From JADKFD01 sp050250665 (lineage in GTDB: Bacteria; Pseudomonadota; Gammaproteobacteria; Xanthomonadales; SZUA-5), in contig JBFWOF010000032.1 in the NCBI GenBank assembly GCA_050250665.1, positions 1 to 64,000 of the forward strand: DNA of 64,000 nt. The letters run 5' to 3'. The position numbers and the translations under genes were made by a program. The notes beneath the pieces were generated by a model. It was given only the letters and a program-made list of their open reading frames with translations. It ran no database searches and was not told where the DNA came from. Below are positions 41,507 through 50,589 of this stretch, one piece after another. How positions within the stretch are numbered: position 1 is the stretch's first letter; every line of letters begins with the position of its first letter.

Positions 41507-43996
41507 ATGCATGAGCTGAGTGAACGCGCCACAGGCAGTCTTCCGGTCGCATCCCCCGCGGCTAGAATGCCTTTGCCCTGGTGGGCTCGACTGCTCCGCA
41601 CTCTGACTGATCCGTGGATCGCTCCAGCAGTGGAAGACAATGAGGGCCGCCGGTGGATAGCGCAGGCCGAGCCAGTCGAGCTGTGGTACGTGCTCGACCG
41701 TCCGGCGCTCTCCAAGTTGCTCGTGCTTGATAGAGCCTGCCGAGATCAGGGTTTTCCATCGCCCATGCAATCGGTGCGAGCAACCGAACCGAAACGGCGA
41801 GTGGTTGCTGCGTCGCACCGGCTTCCAATGCGTCTTGAATCACTGCTTGAAAATCTGGCCTCTGATCCATCGCTATGCGTACAACTCGTCCCTGTATCAG
41901 TGTTCATCGGACGTTCGCCACAAAAGGCCTCGGGTTGGCTATCGGCGCTGTTTTCGGAGAACTGGGCGGTCGTAGGGAAGCTTAGGCGTGCTCTTGCGCT
42001 GGCGTTCAATGGTCAAAATTCTCACGTGCGATTTTCGCCGGCTATTGACCTGCGCACGGTACTGAACGAGGGCAGATCGGCGGCGCATTCAGCGCGCAAG
42101 GTGGCCAGGGTATTGCGTACCCATTTTCGCCGGGTTCGCGAGTCGGTCATCGGACCCGACTTATCCACTCGTCGAATGCTGGTTGGACGGGTGTTGTCAG
42201 CGCCCAAGGTGAAGGTCGCCATCGACGACCAGGCGCGCCGCGAAAGCTGTTCGGTAGAGAAGGCCAGGACTCAGGCTCGCCGCTACGCGATGGAGATCGC
42301 AGCCGACTACTCACCGCCGCTCGTCCGTGCTGCGACGCTGCTACTCAGGCCGGTACTGACGCGCATCTACGGCGGCATCGATGTGCATCATATCGAGCAC
42401 TTCAAACGCGATGCGCTAGGTCACGAGGTGGTTTACGTACCCAGCCATCGAAGCCACATGGATGACCTGTTGTTGCCCTATCTGTTGCACGCGCACGGTG
42501 TAGTACCTCCGCATATTGTTGCTGGAGCAAACTTGAACATGCCGATTGTCGGCACGCTGATGCGCAAGTGTGGCGCCTTCTTCATCCGTCGCAGCATCCG
42601 CGGCAACGTCCTCTACTCCGCAGTGTTCTCCGAGTACACGGCACAGCTCGTATCTGGGGGCTACTCGATGGCCTACTTTATCGAGGGCGGTCGCTCGCGG
42701 ACAGGGCGCCTGCTGACGCCGCAAGGTGGGACGCTCGTCATGACGATTCGTGCCTATTTGAACCAGCCTTCGCGCCCTGTGATGTTTCAGCCCGTCTACA
42801 TCGGCTACGAGCGGATGGTGGAAGGGAAGAGTTATCTTGACGAGCTATCCGGAAAACCGAAGGTGACGGAAACCATCGGACGGCTTCTCAGCGGCGTCAA
42901 GACTGTGCTGCGAAGCAACTTTGGAAGGGTAACGCTCAACTTCGGCGAACCAATTTATCTCGCTGATCTGCTGGCGACGCATGCGCCAAGCGATAACGCG
43001 GAACAGCCAGCCGCGAACGGCAAGCCCAGATGGGTGTCGGATGTGGTGAACGAACTCGGAAATGCGATCAACCAACAGGTCAATGCGGCCGCCCACGTCA
43101 ACCCGATCAACCTGCTCGCGCTCACAGTGCTTGCTACCCAGAAGCACGCGATGGTCGAAGCCGAGCTGATTTCCCAATTACAGTTTTTCCGGCGTGCCCT
43201 CGACATTTTGCCGTACTCGTCCCGCGTCACAGTGACACCCATGTCTCCAGCCGAAATCATTGCCTATGGCGAATCCGCGGGCCTCATCCAGCGTGTGGTC
43301 AATCCACTTGGAGACGTCATCCGCGTTGCCACAGAAGAAGTCGCCCTATTGTCGTACTTCCGCAATAACGTGGCTCACCTATTTCTGGAATCTGCTTGGC
43401 TTGCTTGCTGCTTCCAGCATGATCGGCGTATCGATCAAGAGGCCATCATCCAGTCGGGAGATATCCTGTATCCGTTTCTCCGGGCTGAGCTCTTCGTGAC
43501 TTGGACGCCGCATCAGTTTGGCGAGCGTCTTATTTCCGCAATCGAATTCTTCGTCAGCGAGGGATTGCTGGAGTGCGAAGTGTTTGAGTCGGATGCAGTT
43601 GCTTACCGTCGATGCAAGGACAATAAGGGCGGCATCAATCGGCTGCGTGTCGTCGGCCAGCCGCTGCAACAGGCATTCCAGCGTTATTACATCGTTGTGT
43701 CGATCTTGCGTAGGGAGGGTTCCGGTTCCATGACAGCCGGTGAGCTTGAGCTGGCCTGCCACGTTGCCGCTCGGCGGCTGTCGATGCTCTACGCGCCGTC
43801 GGCACCCGAGTTCTTCGACAGAGCACTGTTCCGAGGCTTCGTCCAGCAACTGCGAGCTCAATGCTGGGTATCAGTCGACGACGACGGAAATCTGGTCTTC
43901 GACGAGCGACTCGAAGCGCTGGCCTCGGAGGCCGCGTCGATGCTCAGTCGTGAGCAGCGGGCGACTCTGATGCAAGCAACAGGCCTAAGGAGCTAA
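41507..43996 (+). CDS. plsB: glycerol-3-phosphate 1-O-acyltransferase
   Basis: 829 residues, the size of PlsB. The acyltransferase motifs are intact: SHRSHMDDLLL (H-x4-D, His314 and Asp319), CGAFFIRRS (block II), FIEGGRSRTGRLLTPQGG (block III) and PVYIGYERM (block IV). It transfers acyl groups to sn-1 of glycerol-3-phosphate at the inner membrane, the first step of phospholipid synthesis. GGAG lies 10 bases before ATG 41507. It is convergent with the lipid operon downstream, and may be a paralogue serving it. Confidence 0.94.
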   Translation: MHELSERATGSLPVASPAARMPLPWWARLLRTLTDPWIAPAVEDNEGRRWIAQAEPVELWYVLDRPALSKLLVLDRACRDQGFPSPMQSVRATEPKRRVVAASHRLPMRLESLLENLASDPSLCVQLVPVSVFIGRSPQKASGWLSALFSENWAVVGKLRRALALAFNGQNSHVRFSPAIDLRTVLNEGRSAAHSARKVARVLRTHFRRVRESVIGPDLSTRRMLVGRVLSAPKVKVAIDDQARRESCSVEKARTQARRYAMEIAADYSPPLVRAATLLLRPVLTRIYGGIDVHHIEHFKRDALGHEVVYVPSHRSHMDDLLLPYLLHAHGVVPPHIVAGANLNMPIVGTLMRKCGAFFIRRSIRGNVLYSAVFSEYTAQLVSGGYSMAYFIEGGRSRTGRLLTPQGGTLVMTIRAYLNQPSRPVMFQPVYIGYERMVEGKSYLDELSGKPKVTETIGRLLSGVKTVLRSNFGRVTLNFGEPIYLADLLATHAPSDNAEQPAANGKPRWVSDVVNELGNAINQQVNAAAHVNPINLLALTVLATQKHAMVEAELISQLQFFRRALDILPYSSRVTVTPMSPAEIIAYGESAGLIQRVVNPLGDVIRVATEEVALLSYFRNNVAHLFLESAWLACCFQHDRRIDQEAIIQSGDILYPFLRAELFVTWTPHQFGERLISAIEFFVSEGLLECEVFESDAVAYRRCKDNKGGINRLRVVGQPLQQAFQRYYIVVSILRREGSGSMTAGELELACHVAARRLSMLYAPSAPEFFDRALFRGFVQQLRAQCWVSVDDDGNLVFDERLEALASEAASMLSREQRATLMQATGLRS

Positions 43997-44103
43997 CGAC
44001 TCTTTGCGCGTGCCCGGCAGCACAAGATTACGGACATCAGGTGGTTCGAAGAACTGACCAGAAGGCCGATGAAGACGCTGCCAAAGGGAATCTTGCCTGT
44101 TCA

Positions 44104-45114
44104 TCATTGGCAGCGAAGTAGCGCGCAGCCCATGGAATACCCGCCGCCAAAGGTGACCAGTAGTGCCAGATCGCCTGGCCGGAGAACGTCTCGATGGCGA
44201 AACAGTGTCAGGGCGGTGCTGGCGCAGCCTGTGTTGCCAAGATAGCCAATGGATCGTGCAATTTGCCCATCGGCTGTGCCGAGACGTTCAGCCACATGCG
44301 AGATGATCCGATCATTGGCTTGGTGCGGGACCAGCAGTCGAATGTCGTCCACGGTCAGCAAATGCCGCTCCAGCATCGCACGTGCAGCACTCTCGATTTC
44401 GCGGCAGGCATGCTGAAAAACGTCTTTGCCCAGAGGCATGACCAAGCCATCGGTGCGGGGGTGCAGGTAGACGCCGCCGGGTCCGGCGCCGAGATCGCCA
44501 AGTCCACGTGAGTCGATGTCTACGACCTGCAACGCGCCGCTTTGGGCAGTCTGGGAGGTGTCCAGGATCAGCGCGGTGGCGGCATCACCCCAAAGGTGTC
44601 CAGACTGTTCGTCCGAGTCATCGGCATACAGGCTGTTGTGCTCCGCCAGAACGATGAGTGCGCGACGCGCGCGACCCGAGTCGAAAAACGCCGCGGCAAT
44701 CTCGAGGGCATTGATGAACGAAGAGCATGCCGTCGAGACGTACAGCGCTTTCGCCCCACGAATCTCGAAGTGACGCTGGACCGCGTGTGCCATGGTTCCT
44801 ACCGTGTCCCAGGGCGTGTACGACGCGCCGATGATCAGGTCGATTCCGTCAAGGCTCTCTCCTTCTGCCAGCATGCGTTCCACGGCGCTGATGGCCATGG
44901 TATTGCTGTTCTCGTGCGGGGCAGCGCGACGCCTCGTCGCGATTCCGGTGGCGCGCTCGAACCAGGCTTCCGGTCGCCCTGTCAGTCGGCTGAAGTGGGC
45001 GTTATCCGCGATTTGCTCAGGCAGGTACTCCGCGCCTCCCATGATGCTCATCGAAACGCGTGCGCTAGCCGGCCACCGAAGGCTATCCGGTTGTGGAAAC
45101 GACATGTCATTCAC
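44104..45114 (-). CDS. 3-oxoacyl-ACP synthase III family protein (KAS III)
   Basis: 336 residues of the thiolase fold with the FabH-type triad Cys130 (STACSSF), His264 (VPHQAND) and Asn294 (LGNTGCAST). KAS III enzymes condense an acyl-CoA with malonyl-ACP or another nucleophile. The last gene of the lipid operon, its ATG overlaps the GNAT-like gene stop. Standard fab genes are absent nearby, so a dedicated role in building or joining the operon's product is more likely than housekeeping FabH. Confidence 0.9.
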   Translation of the reverse strand: MNDMSFPQPDSLRWPASARVSMSIMGGAEYLPEQIADNAHFSRLTGRPEAWFERATGIATRRRAAPHENSNTMAISAVERMLAEGESLDGIDLIIGASYTPWDTVGTMAHAVQRHFEIRGAKALYVSTACSSFINALEIAAAFFDSGRARRALIVLAEHNSLYADDSDEQSGHLWGDAATALILDTSQTAQSGALQVVDIDSRGLGDLGAGPGGVYLHPRTDGLVMPLGKDVFQHACREIESAARAMLERHLLTVDDIRLLVPHQANDRIISHVAERLGTADGQIARSIGYLGNTGCASTALTLFRHRDVLRPGDLALLVTFGGGYSMGCALLRCQ

Positions 45115-46010
45115 AGGCTGGTCTCCCTGCCGGCCCGTCGCGACTCAGTAAGCGCCGCAAGCCATCGGGTAAAGGTGCTCCGCGCCAATGCCTTGAGGTA
45201 GCGCCAGACGATTCCTCTGACTTCCGCGTGCGTTGGGCATACGCTGATCAAGACGGCGTCGCCGGCTTCGAGACGAACGTGCTCTTTCCAGTACTTTGCT
45301 AGTGCCGGTTTGAGGCTCGCAGGGGAGCTCTCCGGTCGTCCGTAGATATGTCCGCCGTAGGCATTTCGAATGACCGATATGTCGTTCTCGAAGACCTTGT
45401 CTGGTGAGAGCGTTGCCGCCAGAAAGTCGACCACTCGTTTGCTGCGCGCTTCGTCGCGCGGTTGCGCCTGCATCACACGTGGGTACACGGCAGTAGGATG
45501 AATTGCGTAGGCGAGTCGGTATACGCTGGGGTTCTGGGTACGGAAGACCACGGACATGGGCGGCCCGGCTAACGGCACCGTAGCCCATAGGATCTCGTGT
45601 ACGAGCATCGATCCGATCGTGTGTCTTCCAAAAACTTTGTGTGGCACCGGGTGCACGTTCATGTTGTCGATATAGACGATGCGCTCGCCCGCACCGTGCA
45701 AGGTGCGAATCCCGGTGAACCCCACGAGCTGGCGATCGAGGAAGACGGCCCACAGAACATCAAGTGTTCCGAAATAGTCCGTGCGGCTGCGCCAGTGGAA
45801 GGATGTGTCGGCCTGGTACAGTGCGTCGGTCGTACGAGCGAAGCAATCGATTACGCGGGCTTGCATGCTGGCATCGAGCCTGCGGCCCGGTCGATTCAAG
45901 CGCACGATCTCGAATCGACCGCGCGTCTTGGCGCGCCCTGCCGCGCCGACCAAAATTTGGTACGGACCGTGAGGCTCACTGACAGTTTCGGTGCAGTTTA
46001 GGGCGGTCAT
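45111..46010 (-). CDS. GNAT-like acyltransferase
   Basis: 299 residues from ATG 46010. The central region (VLWAVFLDRQLVGFTGIRTLHGAGERIVYIDNMNVHPVPHKVFGRHTIGSMLVHEIL, about 85-145) has the beta4-turn-helix3 look of GNAT enzymes that bind acyl-CoA or acyl-ACP. The flanking parts are unfamiliar. Overlapped by ATGA on both sides. It could attach an acyl chain to an amine; this is inference from fold and context. Confidence 0.55.
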   Translation of the reverse strand: MTALNCTETVSEPHGPYQILVGAAGRAKTRGRFEIVRLNRPGRRLDASMQARVIDCFARTTDALYQADTSFHWRSRTDYFGTLDVLWAVFLDRQLVGFTGIRTLHGAGERIVYIDNMNVHPVPHKVFGRHTIGSMLVHEILWATVPLAGPPMSVVFRTQNPSVYRLAYAIHPTAVYPRVMQAQPRDEARSKRVVDFLAATLSPDKVFENDISVIRNAYGGHIYGRPESSPASLKPALAKYWKEHVRLEAGDAVLISVCPTHAEVRGIVWRYLKALARSTFTRWLAALTESRRAGRETSL

Positions 46011-46783
46011 GCTGGCGCCGACATCCTGTAGATGGCTCGTGTCACGGCGGCCCGCGGGAGGAACTTTGTGATCAGGGTGGTAAGTCGATTTGTCCATCCG
46101 GGTACGACGACTCGTTTGCCGCGCTGCATCGCGCGGTATCCCGCGATGCCGACGCTGGCTGCATCCGCGAGCGTCTTGCCTTTGACCAGCCGTGACGCCT
46201 GCATCGCAGCCCGCAGCTGGAATCCGGAAGCGGTTGGGCCGGGACAGAAAGTTGTCACAGTGACGCCTGACCCGGCCAATTCGGCAGCAAGTGCATCGGA
46301 GAAATTGAGCAGATAGGCCTTGGTGGCGTAGTAGGCCGCCATGTACGGACCCGGTTGGAACGCTGCAATCGACGCAACATTGAGGATCTTGCCGTTGCGC
46401 TGCATCAGTTGGGGTAGGAAGCGCTTGCACAACACGGTCGGGGTGACCACGTTCAGCGTGATCATCGCCAGTTCGTCTCGCAGCGACGTTTGGTCAAAAG
46501 TGCCGTACACCCCGACACCGGCGTTATTGACCAGATAATCGATCGGAGCGCCCCGCGCAGATACCAGGTCAGCCAGTTCGTCGGCCGCGCCAGGCACTGC
46601 CAGATCGCAAGCAAAGGTGGCGATCTCGATGCCGAACTGATCCCGCCACTCCAGCACTCGCTCGTTCAGCGCTGCTTGGTCGCGTGCCACGAGGATCAAA
46701 TTCACGCCATCACGGGCGAATGCCGCGGCGATCTCACGCCCGATGCCTGTGGTGGCGCCGGTGATCAAAGCTGTTTTGGTCAT
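46007..46783 (-). CDS. short-chain dehydrogenase/reductase (SDR)
   Basis: 258 residues from ATG 46783. NAD(P) motif TGATTGIGRE near the start, NNAGVG at about 88, catalytic Ser in VASIAAF and YxxxK in YYATKAY. The sequence resembles SDRs that reduce 3-oxoacyl or long-chain keto groups, which would follow naturally on a KAS III reaction. A 49-bp gap separates it from the HAD gene upstream. Confidence 0.9.
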   Translation of the reverse strand: MTKTALITGATTGIGREIAAAFARDGVNLILVARDQAALNERVLEWRDQFGIEIATFACDLAVPGAADELADLVSARGAPIDYLVNNAGVGVYGTFDQTSLRDELAMITLNVVTPTVLCKRFLPQLMQRNGKILNVASIAAFQPGPYMAAYYATKAYLLNFSDALAAELAGSGVTVTTFCPGPTASGFQLRAAMQASRLVKGKTLADAASVGIAGYRAMQRGKRVVVPGWTNRLTTLITKFLPRAAVTRAIYRMSAPA

Positions 46784-46832
46784 ATGAGTATCCTTGGGAT
46801 CGGTGGCGATTGCGCCGTCTCGGAACCGCGGT

Positions 46833-47423
46833 TCAGGCGCTCTGCCAGCGATAGGTCTGATGTTGGGCCATTTCGAGCATGGCAAGGTCTTCGTGGGTAT
46901 CGCCGTAGGCATAGATGCAGTCGTAGTCGCTTTCCGGGTAGCGTTCGCGCACACGACGCACTTTCTCCGGACCGACGCACTGCTCGCCGTCGTAGAGGCC
47001 AGTAAGTCGGCCATCTCGAACGGCCAATCGCGAACCGAGCAGATCGACCTCGTGTGTCCTGCACCAGTGTTCCAGGTAGGTCTCCAGGCCTCCGGATACA
47101 ACGACCACCCGATCTCCACGCTCCTTGTGCCATGCGATTCGCTCCATCGCCACTGGTCGGAGCACTTGCGGCAAGACAGTTTGAGCAAAACTCTCGCCGG
47201 CGTTGCGAGCTTCCGTTTCGGACATTCCGGTGAAGCCGATCGCAACGATTTTTGCGCGAATGCTGGAGCCCGAGAGCAGCCGCATGCGATAGGCCAAGTA
47301 GTGCGGCGCAAGTCGTACGCGGCCCAATGCGAAGCGTTTCGGGCCGATCGCGTGACGCACGAAATCAACATACATTTCGCGGGTAGTGATGGTCCCGTCA
47401 AAATCAAACAATGCCAGGTTCAT
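46833..47423 (-). CDS. HAD-superfamily phosphatase (subfamily IB)
   Basis: 196 residues from ATG 47423. DFDGTIT supplies the nucleophile and acid Asp, VVSGG the threonine/serine motif, and YGDTHEDLAML the metal-binding acids. The alpha-helical cap and size fit phosphoserine-phosphatase-like HAD-IB enzymes. ATGA overlap with the membrane gene upstream. In a lipid operon that also has a CTP-dependent kinase-like protein it may dephosphorylate a lipid phosphate. Confidence 0.87.
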   Translation of the reverse strand: MNLALFDFDGTITTREMYVDFVRHAIGPKRFALGRVRLAPHYLAYRMRLLSGSSIRAKIVAIGFTGMSETEARNAGESFAQTVLPQVLRPVAMERIAWHKERGDRVVVVSGGLETYLEHWCRTHEVDLLGSRLAVRDGRLTGLYDGEQCVGPEKVRRVRERYPESDYDCIYAYGDTHEDLAMLEMAQHQTYRWQSA

Positions 47424-47839
47424 GCGATGCTCCGAGCACTCGATGGGGTGGAGGCTGTGGTTCGCAGACACCACAGGAAAGCGCAGGCAAACACGAGATC
47501 AGCACCGATCAGCGTCCACGTGCGAGTGGTAATTTCCGATGCCATCCAGAGCGTCGTCAGTGTTGCAAAGGCCGCGAGTTTGGCGATGGCGCCGAACGCC
47601 ACCAAGGTGCGATCGATCACTTTCCGTGTGGCCATCCAGCCATAAGCGCTGCCGAACAACAGCATCATGAGCACGGTCAAAGCGCGATAGATCGCGGGTA
47701 CCTCGGTCGGAAGGCCCGTCACGCTGGCCAATTGCGGGTGGCTAATGCCGAACATCAGCGCTCCACTCAGCGTGAACACGGCCGATGCCCACAACCAGCC
47801 GCGCAATGGGCTGTCGTGTGAAGAAGTCGCTCCAGTCAT
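47420..47839 (-). CDS. small four-helix membrane protein
   Basis: 139 residues from ATG 47839, with four hydrophobic helices (WLWASAVFTLSGALMFGIS; AIYRALTVLMMLLFGSAYGW; FGAIAKLAAFATLTTLWMAS; TLIGADLVFACAFLWCL). Family not recognised. Overlaps both neighbours by ATGA, so it is an integral member of the operon. Confidence 0.75.
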   Translation of the reverse strand: MTGATSSHDSPLRGWLWASAVFTLSGALMFGISHPQLASVTGLPTEVPAIYRALTVLMMLLFGSAYGWMATRKVIDRTLVAFGAIAKLAAFATLTTLWMASEITTRTWTLIGADLVFACAFLWCLRTTASTPSSARSIA

Positions 47840-48561
47840 TGGTTCACATCCTTGCCCAAGAGCATCTTTGCCACCTGCTTCTCGCGGTCGCCTCCGAATC
47901 CGCACGTGTAGTCGCCATGGGTAGGCGGGTTCTCCCATGTGCCGAAAAGCATGTCCCACATGGGAAAGCCGTAGTTTTGCCTGTGGTGCTCGAAGCGATG
48001 ATGCAGACGATGCATTTCCGGGCGTTGCAAGACGTAGCCCAGCCAACGAGGCGAGCGCAGATTGCAGTGCGCGAAGTAATTGTTCGCGCCATAGATGAAG
48101 ACCGACCAGGCGATGGCATCGGCGTCCAATCCAAGCACGACCACCGCCGAGAAGGCATGTATTGCTGTGTTGACGAGATAGTCGAGAGGGTGCGAGTAGT
48201 TTGTCGTCAGCACGTCGATGCGGCTGGGGCTGTGATGCATCTGATGGAACACGCGCCACAGGAAGTCACTCGCATGCGCTGCACGGTGCCAACCGTACTG
48301 AATGAAGCTGCCAATGATGGCGGCTGCCAAGCCACCAAGGGCCGGTGGCCAGTCCGCCGCCGAATAGAGGGCGTGCGGCGCCAGCATCGGATTCAGCGCC
48401 AGTGCGAGGGCCAGCATGATCCCGAGTTGCACGACATTGATCGTCAGCGCCCGCACAAACCAGCCAGGATCGAATGGCTCACGACGTGCCGGAAACATGC
48501 GCTCGAGAACGAAGAGCAACACGAAGACCCCGCCCAGCGCGAAGTAAAGTCCATGACTCAT
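47836..48561 (-). CDS. sterol desaturase/fatty acid hydroxylase family protein
   Basis: 241 residues with several membrane helices and the di-iron histidine clusters of the family: WHRAAH, HQMHH, and HRLHHRFEHHRQNYG. These enzymes hydroxylate or desaturate membrane-bound lipids using O2. Coupled to the next gene by ATGA. The target is probably the acyl chain of the operon's product. Confidence 0.9.
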   Translation of the reverse strand: MSHGLYFALGGVFVLLFVLERMFPARREPFDPGWFVRALTINVVQLGIMLALALALNPMLAPHALYSAADWPPALGGLAAAIIGSFIQYGWHRAAHASDFLWRVFHQMHHSPSRIDVLTTNYSHPLDYLVNTAIHAFSAVVVLGLDADAIAWSVFIYGANNYFAHCNLRSPRWLGYVLQRPEMHRLHHRFEHHRQNYGFPMWDMLFGTWENPPTHGDYTCGFGGDREKQVAKMLLGKDVNQ

Positions 48562-48608
48562 GAGGGCGACACTCCTTGCAGAAGATACGTAAAGGTTCTG
48601 GTGGGCGA

Positions 48609-49532
48609 TTACGGCAAACTCTTGGTCAGGCCAACTTTCAGCGCACCGAAGAACGTCGATTCACGGGGTGAGTCATCGGTCAGGAAACCGATCTGGCGCA
48701 GGTAGGCATCGAGTGCCGGCAGCTTGTGCGCCTGGACTCGCGGGTACAGGTGGTGGCAGAGGTGGTAGGTGTAACCACGCAGAAACACTCGCTGCAGCAA
48801 GGATGTACAGTTCCTGGCGTTGCTTCCCACCCGGCTGGTCGTATCGCCGTGTTCGATATAGGGATGGATCGTCCAGTAGGCCTGCGCCACCAGAGCGGGT
48901 GCGCCGACCAGACAAGCAAAGGCGCTCAAGCTGGAGCTTGCCAGCAAGGCAAAGGCGATAGTCGAGCCCACTACCAACGTCAGGTTGAGCCACGCGTACA
49001 GGCACATCTGAATCGCAGAGTAGGGAAAGCCGCGATCGATCGGTTCCCGCATCAGTAGCAGGCGCAGCAACTTGCCGGCGCTATAGCGAGTCGTATCGAG
49101 CGGACCGCGTAGGCGCGAGATCAGCGAGCGATTGTCTCGGTAGAGCTGATAATCGGGATCAGCGCTGGTGTTGGTGTGTAGGTGATGTCGCCAGTGGTAA
49201 ACGTTGACGCCGACGGACAGGAACAGTGGCGCTCCCAGCGAACCGATCAATCCCATCAGCATGCTTAGGTGGCGGTTTCGGTGGAGGTTCCCATGGAAAC
49301 CCTCGTGGCCGAGCGAACCTAGATAAAACATCCCGAAGCCGGCAGCAATGATGCACGGCAGGGCCAGGATCAGGCGCAGCGGCCAAGGCCAGTGCCCCAT
49401 ATGCCAGATGAGCAACGCCGCGGATCCCGACCCCAGCCACAGCAGCAGTCCATGGACCAGCGCATACGCGCCCGACAGATTGTCTACGTCCGTGAAATAG
49501 GCGGGCAAGGACGGCTTAGATGCAGCGCGCAT
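48609..49532 (-). CDS. membrane fatty acid desaturase
   Basis: 307 residues from ATG 49532, with His boxes HEGFHGNLHRNRH, YHWRHHLHTN and LCHHLYPRVQAHK, and four or so membrane helices. A di-iron, oxygen-dependent desaturase or related hydroxylase/ketolase. Its start overlaps the MetX-like gene end by 17 bp. Confidence 0.9.
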   Translation of the reverse strand: MRAASKPSLPAYFTDVDNLSGAYALVHGLLLWLGSGSAALLIWHMGHWPWPLRLILALPCIIAAGFGMFYLGSLGHEGFHGNLHRNRHLSMLMGLIGSLGAPLFLSVGVNVYHWRHHLHTNTSADPDYQLYRDNRSLISRLRGPLDTTRYSAGKLLRLLLMREPIDRGFPYSAIQMCLYAWLNLTLVVGSTIAFALLASSSLSAFACLVGAPALVAQAYWTIHPYIEHGDTTSRVGSNARNCTSLLQRVFLRGYTYHLCHHLYPRVQAHKLPALDAYLRQIGFLTDDSPRESTFFGALKVGLTKSLP

Positions 49533-50589
49533 GGCACGGTTCCTGGGATCGGAAGTCGACGAGGAATTGGTTGATTGCCGCACCGATGCGACCGGCATGC
49601 GTCAAGATGCTGTCGTGGCCGAAGTCGGATTCGATGACGACCAGTCGGCCGTCTGCAAACGCCTCTGCCGCTGCGCGCAATTGACTGCGCGGAAACAGCA
49701 GATCGTCTTGCAGCGCGACGATCAGTACGCGCGTAGTGATGCGCCCCATGACCTCGTTCAGCTGGCCTCGGCCTCGCGCCGGATTGTGGCTGTCCATGGC
49801 CTTGGTCAGCGTCCAGTACGCGTGTGCGTCGAACCGTCGGGTGAATTTGGCACCGGCATGCCGTTGGTAGCTGCTCGCACGGAACTCGTCGCAAACTGCA
49901 TCGTCGACTTCGCGCTGCGTCCGTTCATATACCTGCGCACTGCGGTAGGACAGCACGGCGATTGATCTTGCGGCTGCGAGGCCGGCCATGCCGCCGTCGG
50001 GGGCGTCACTCAGAAACGTGGGGTCCGCTTCGAGCGCCATGCGTTGGCTTTCATTGAACGCCACGGCCCATGGCGATTGCTGCAATCCAGCCCCGATCAC
50101 GCATGCGTGATCGAACAACGAGGGCGCCGCTGCCATCCACTCGATCAGTTGTTGGCCGCCGTAGGAGCCGCCAACGCCCAAACGAATGCGGCTCAAACCC
50201 AAGTGTCTGCGCACGCGTTCGTGCACAGCAACAACGTCCTTGAGGGTGATCAGTGGGAAGTTCGATCGATAGGGCCTGCCGGTGCGCGCATCTACCGACG
50301 CCGGCCCTGTGGTCCCGTAGCAAGATCCAAGTGAATTGACACAAACGACGTGGTGAATGGTTGGGTCTACGGGCTTGCCCGGGCCCACAAAATCCGGCCA
50401 CCACTCTGAAGGATCCGCAGAACACGTCAGAGGATGCAGGATCCAGACCGCGTTGTCGCGATTGGGGTTCAGCTCTCCCCAGGTGGTGTAGGCAATATCC
50501 AACTGCCGCAGACACCCGCCACGTTCACAAAGCAGAGGGTTGGTATCGCTGAGCACCCGGCGGACCGGCAGGGTGGATGCGGCAGTCAT
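49516..50589 (-). CDS. MetX-like alpha/beta-hydrolase acyltransferase
   Basis: 357 residues from ATG 50589. Fold and motifs of homoserine O-acetyltransferase: HPLTCSADPSEWW, NSLGSCYGTTGPAS, the nucleophile Ser142 in GVGGSYGGQQLIEWM (MetX normally GGSMGG), and Asp-His in LQDDLLFP and FGHDSILTH. True MetX makes O-acetylhomoserine for methionine. Here it sits inside a lipid operon, overlapping both neighbours, so a different acyl donor or acceptor is plausible. The Tyr for Met change next to the nucleophile supports that only weakly. Confidence 0.8.
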   Translation of the reverse strand: MTAASTLPVRRVLSDTNPLLCERGGCLRQLDIAYTTWGELNPNRDNAVWILHPLTCSADPSEWWPDFVGPGKPVDPTIHHVVCVNSLGSCYGTTGPASVDARTGRPYRSNFPLITLKDVVAVHERVRRHLGLSRIRLGVGGSYGGQQLIEWMAAAPSLFDHACVIGAGLQQSPWAVAFNESQRMALEADPTFLSDAPDGGMAGLAAARSIAVLSYRSAQVYERTQREVDDAVCDEFRASSYQRHAGAKFTRRFDAHAYWTLTKAMDSHNPARGRGQLNEVMGRITTRVLIVALQDDLLFPRSQLRAAAEAFADGRLVVIESDFGHDSILTHAGRIGAAINQFLVDFRSQEPCHARCI

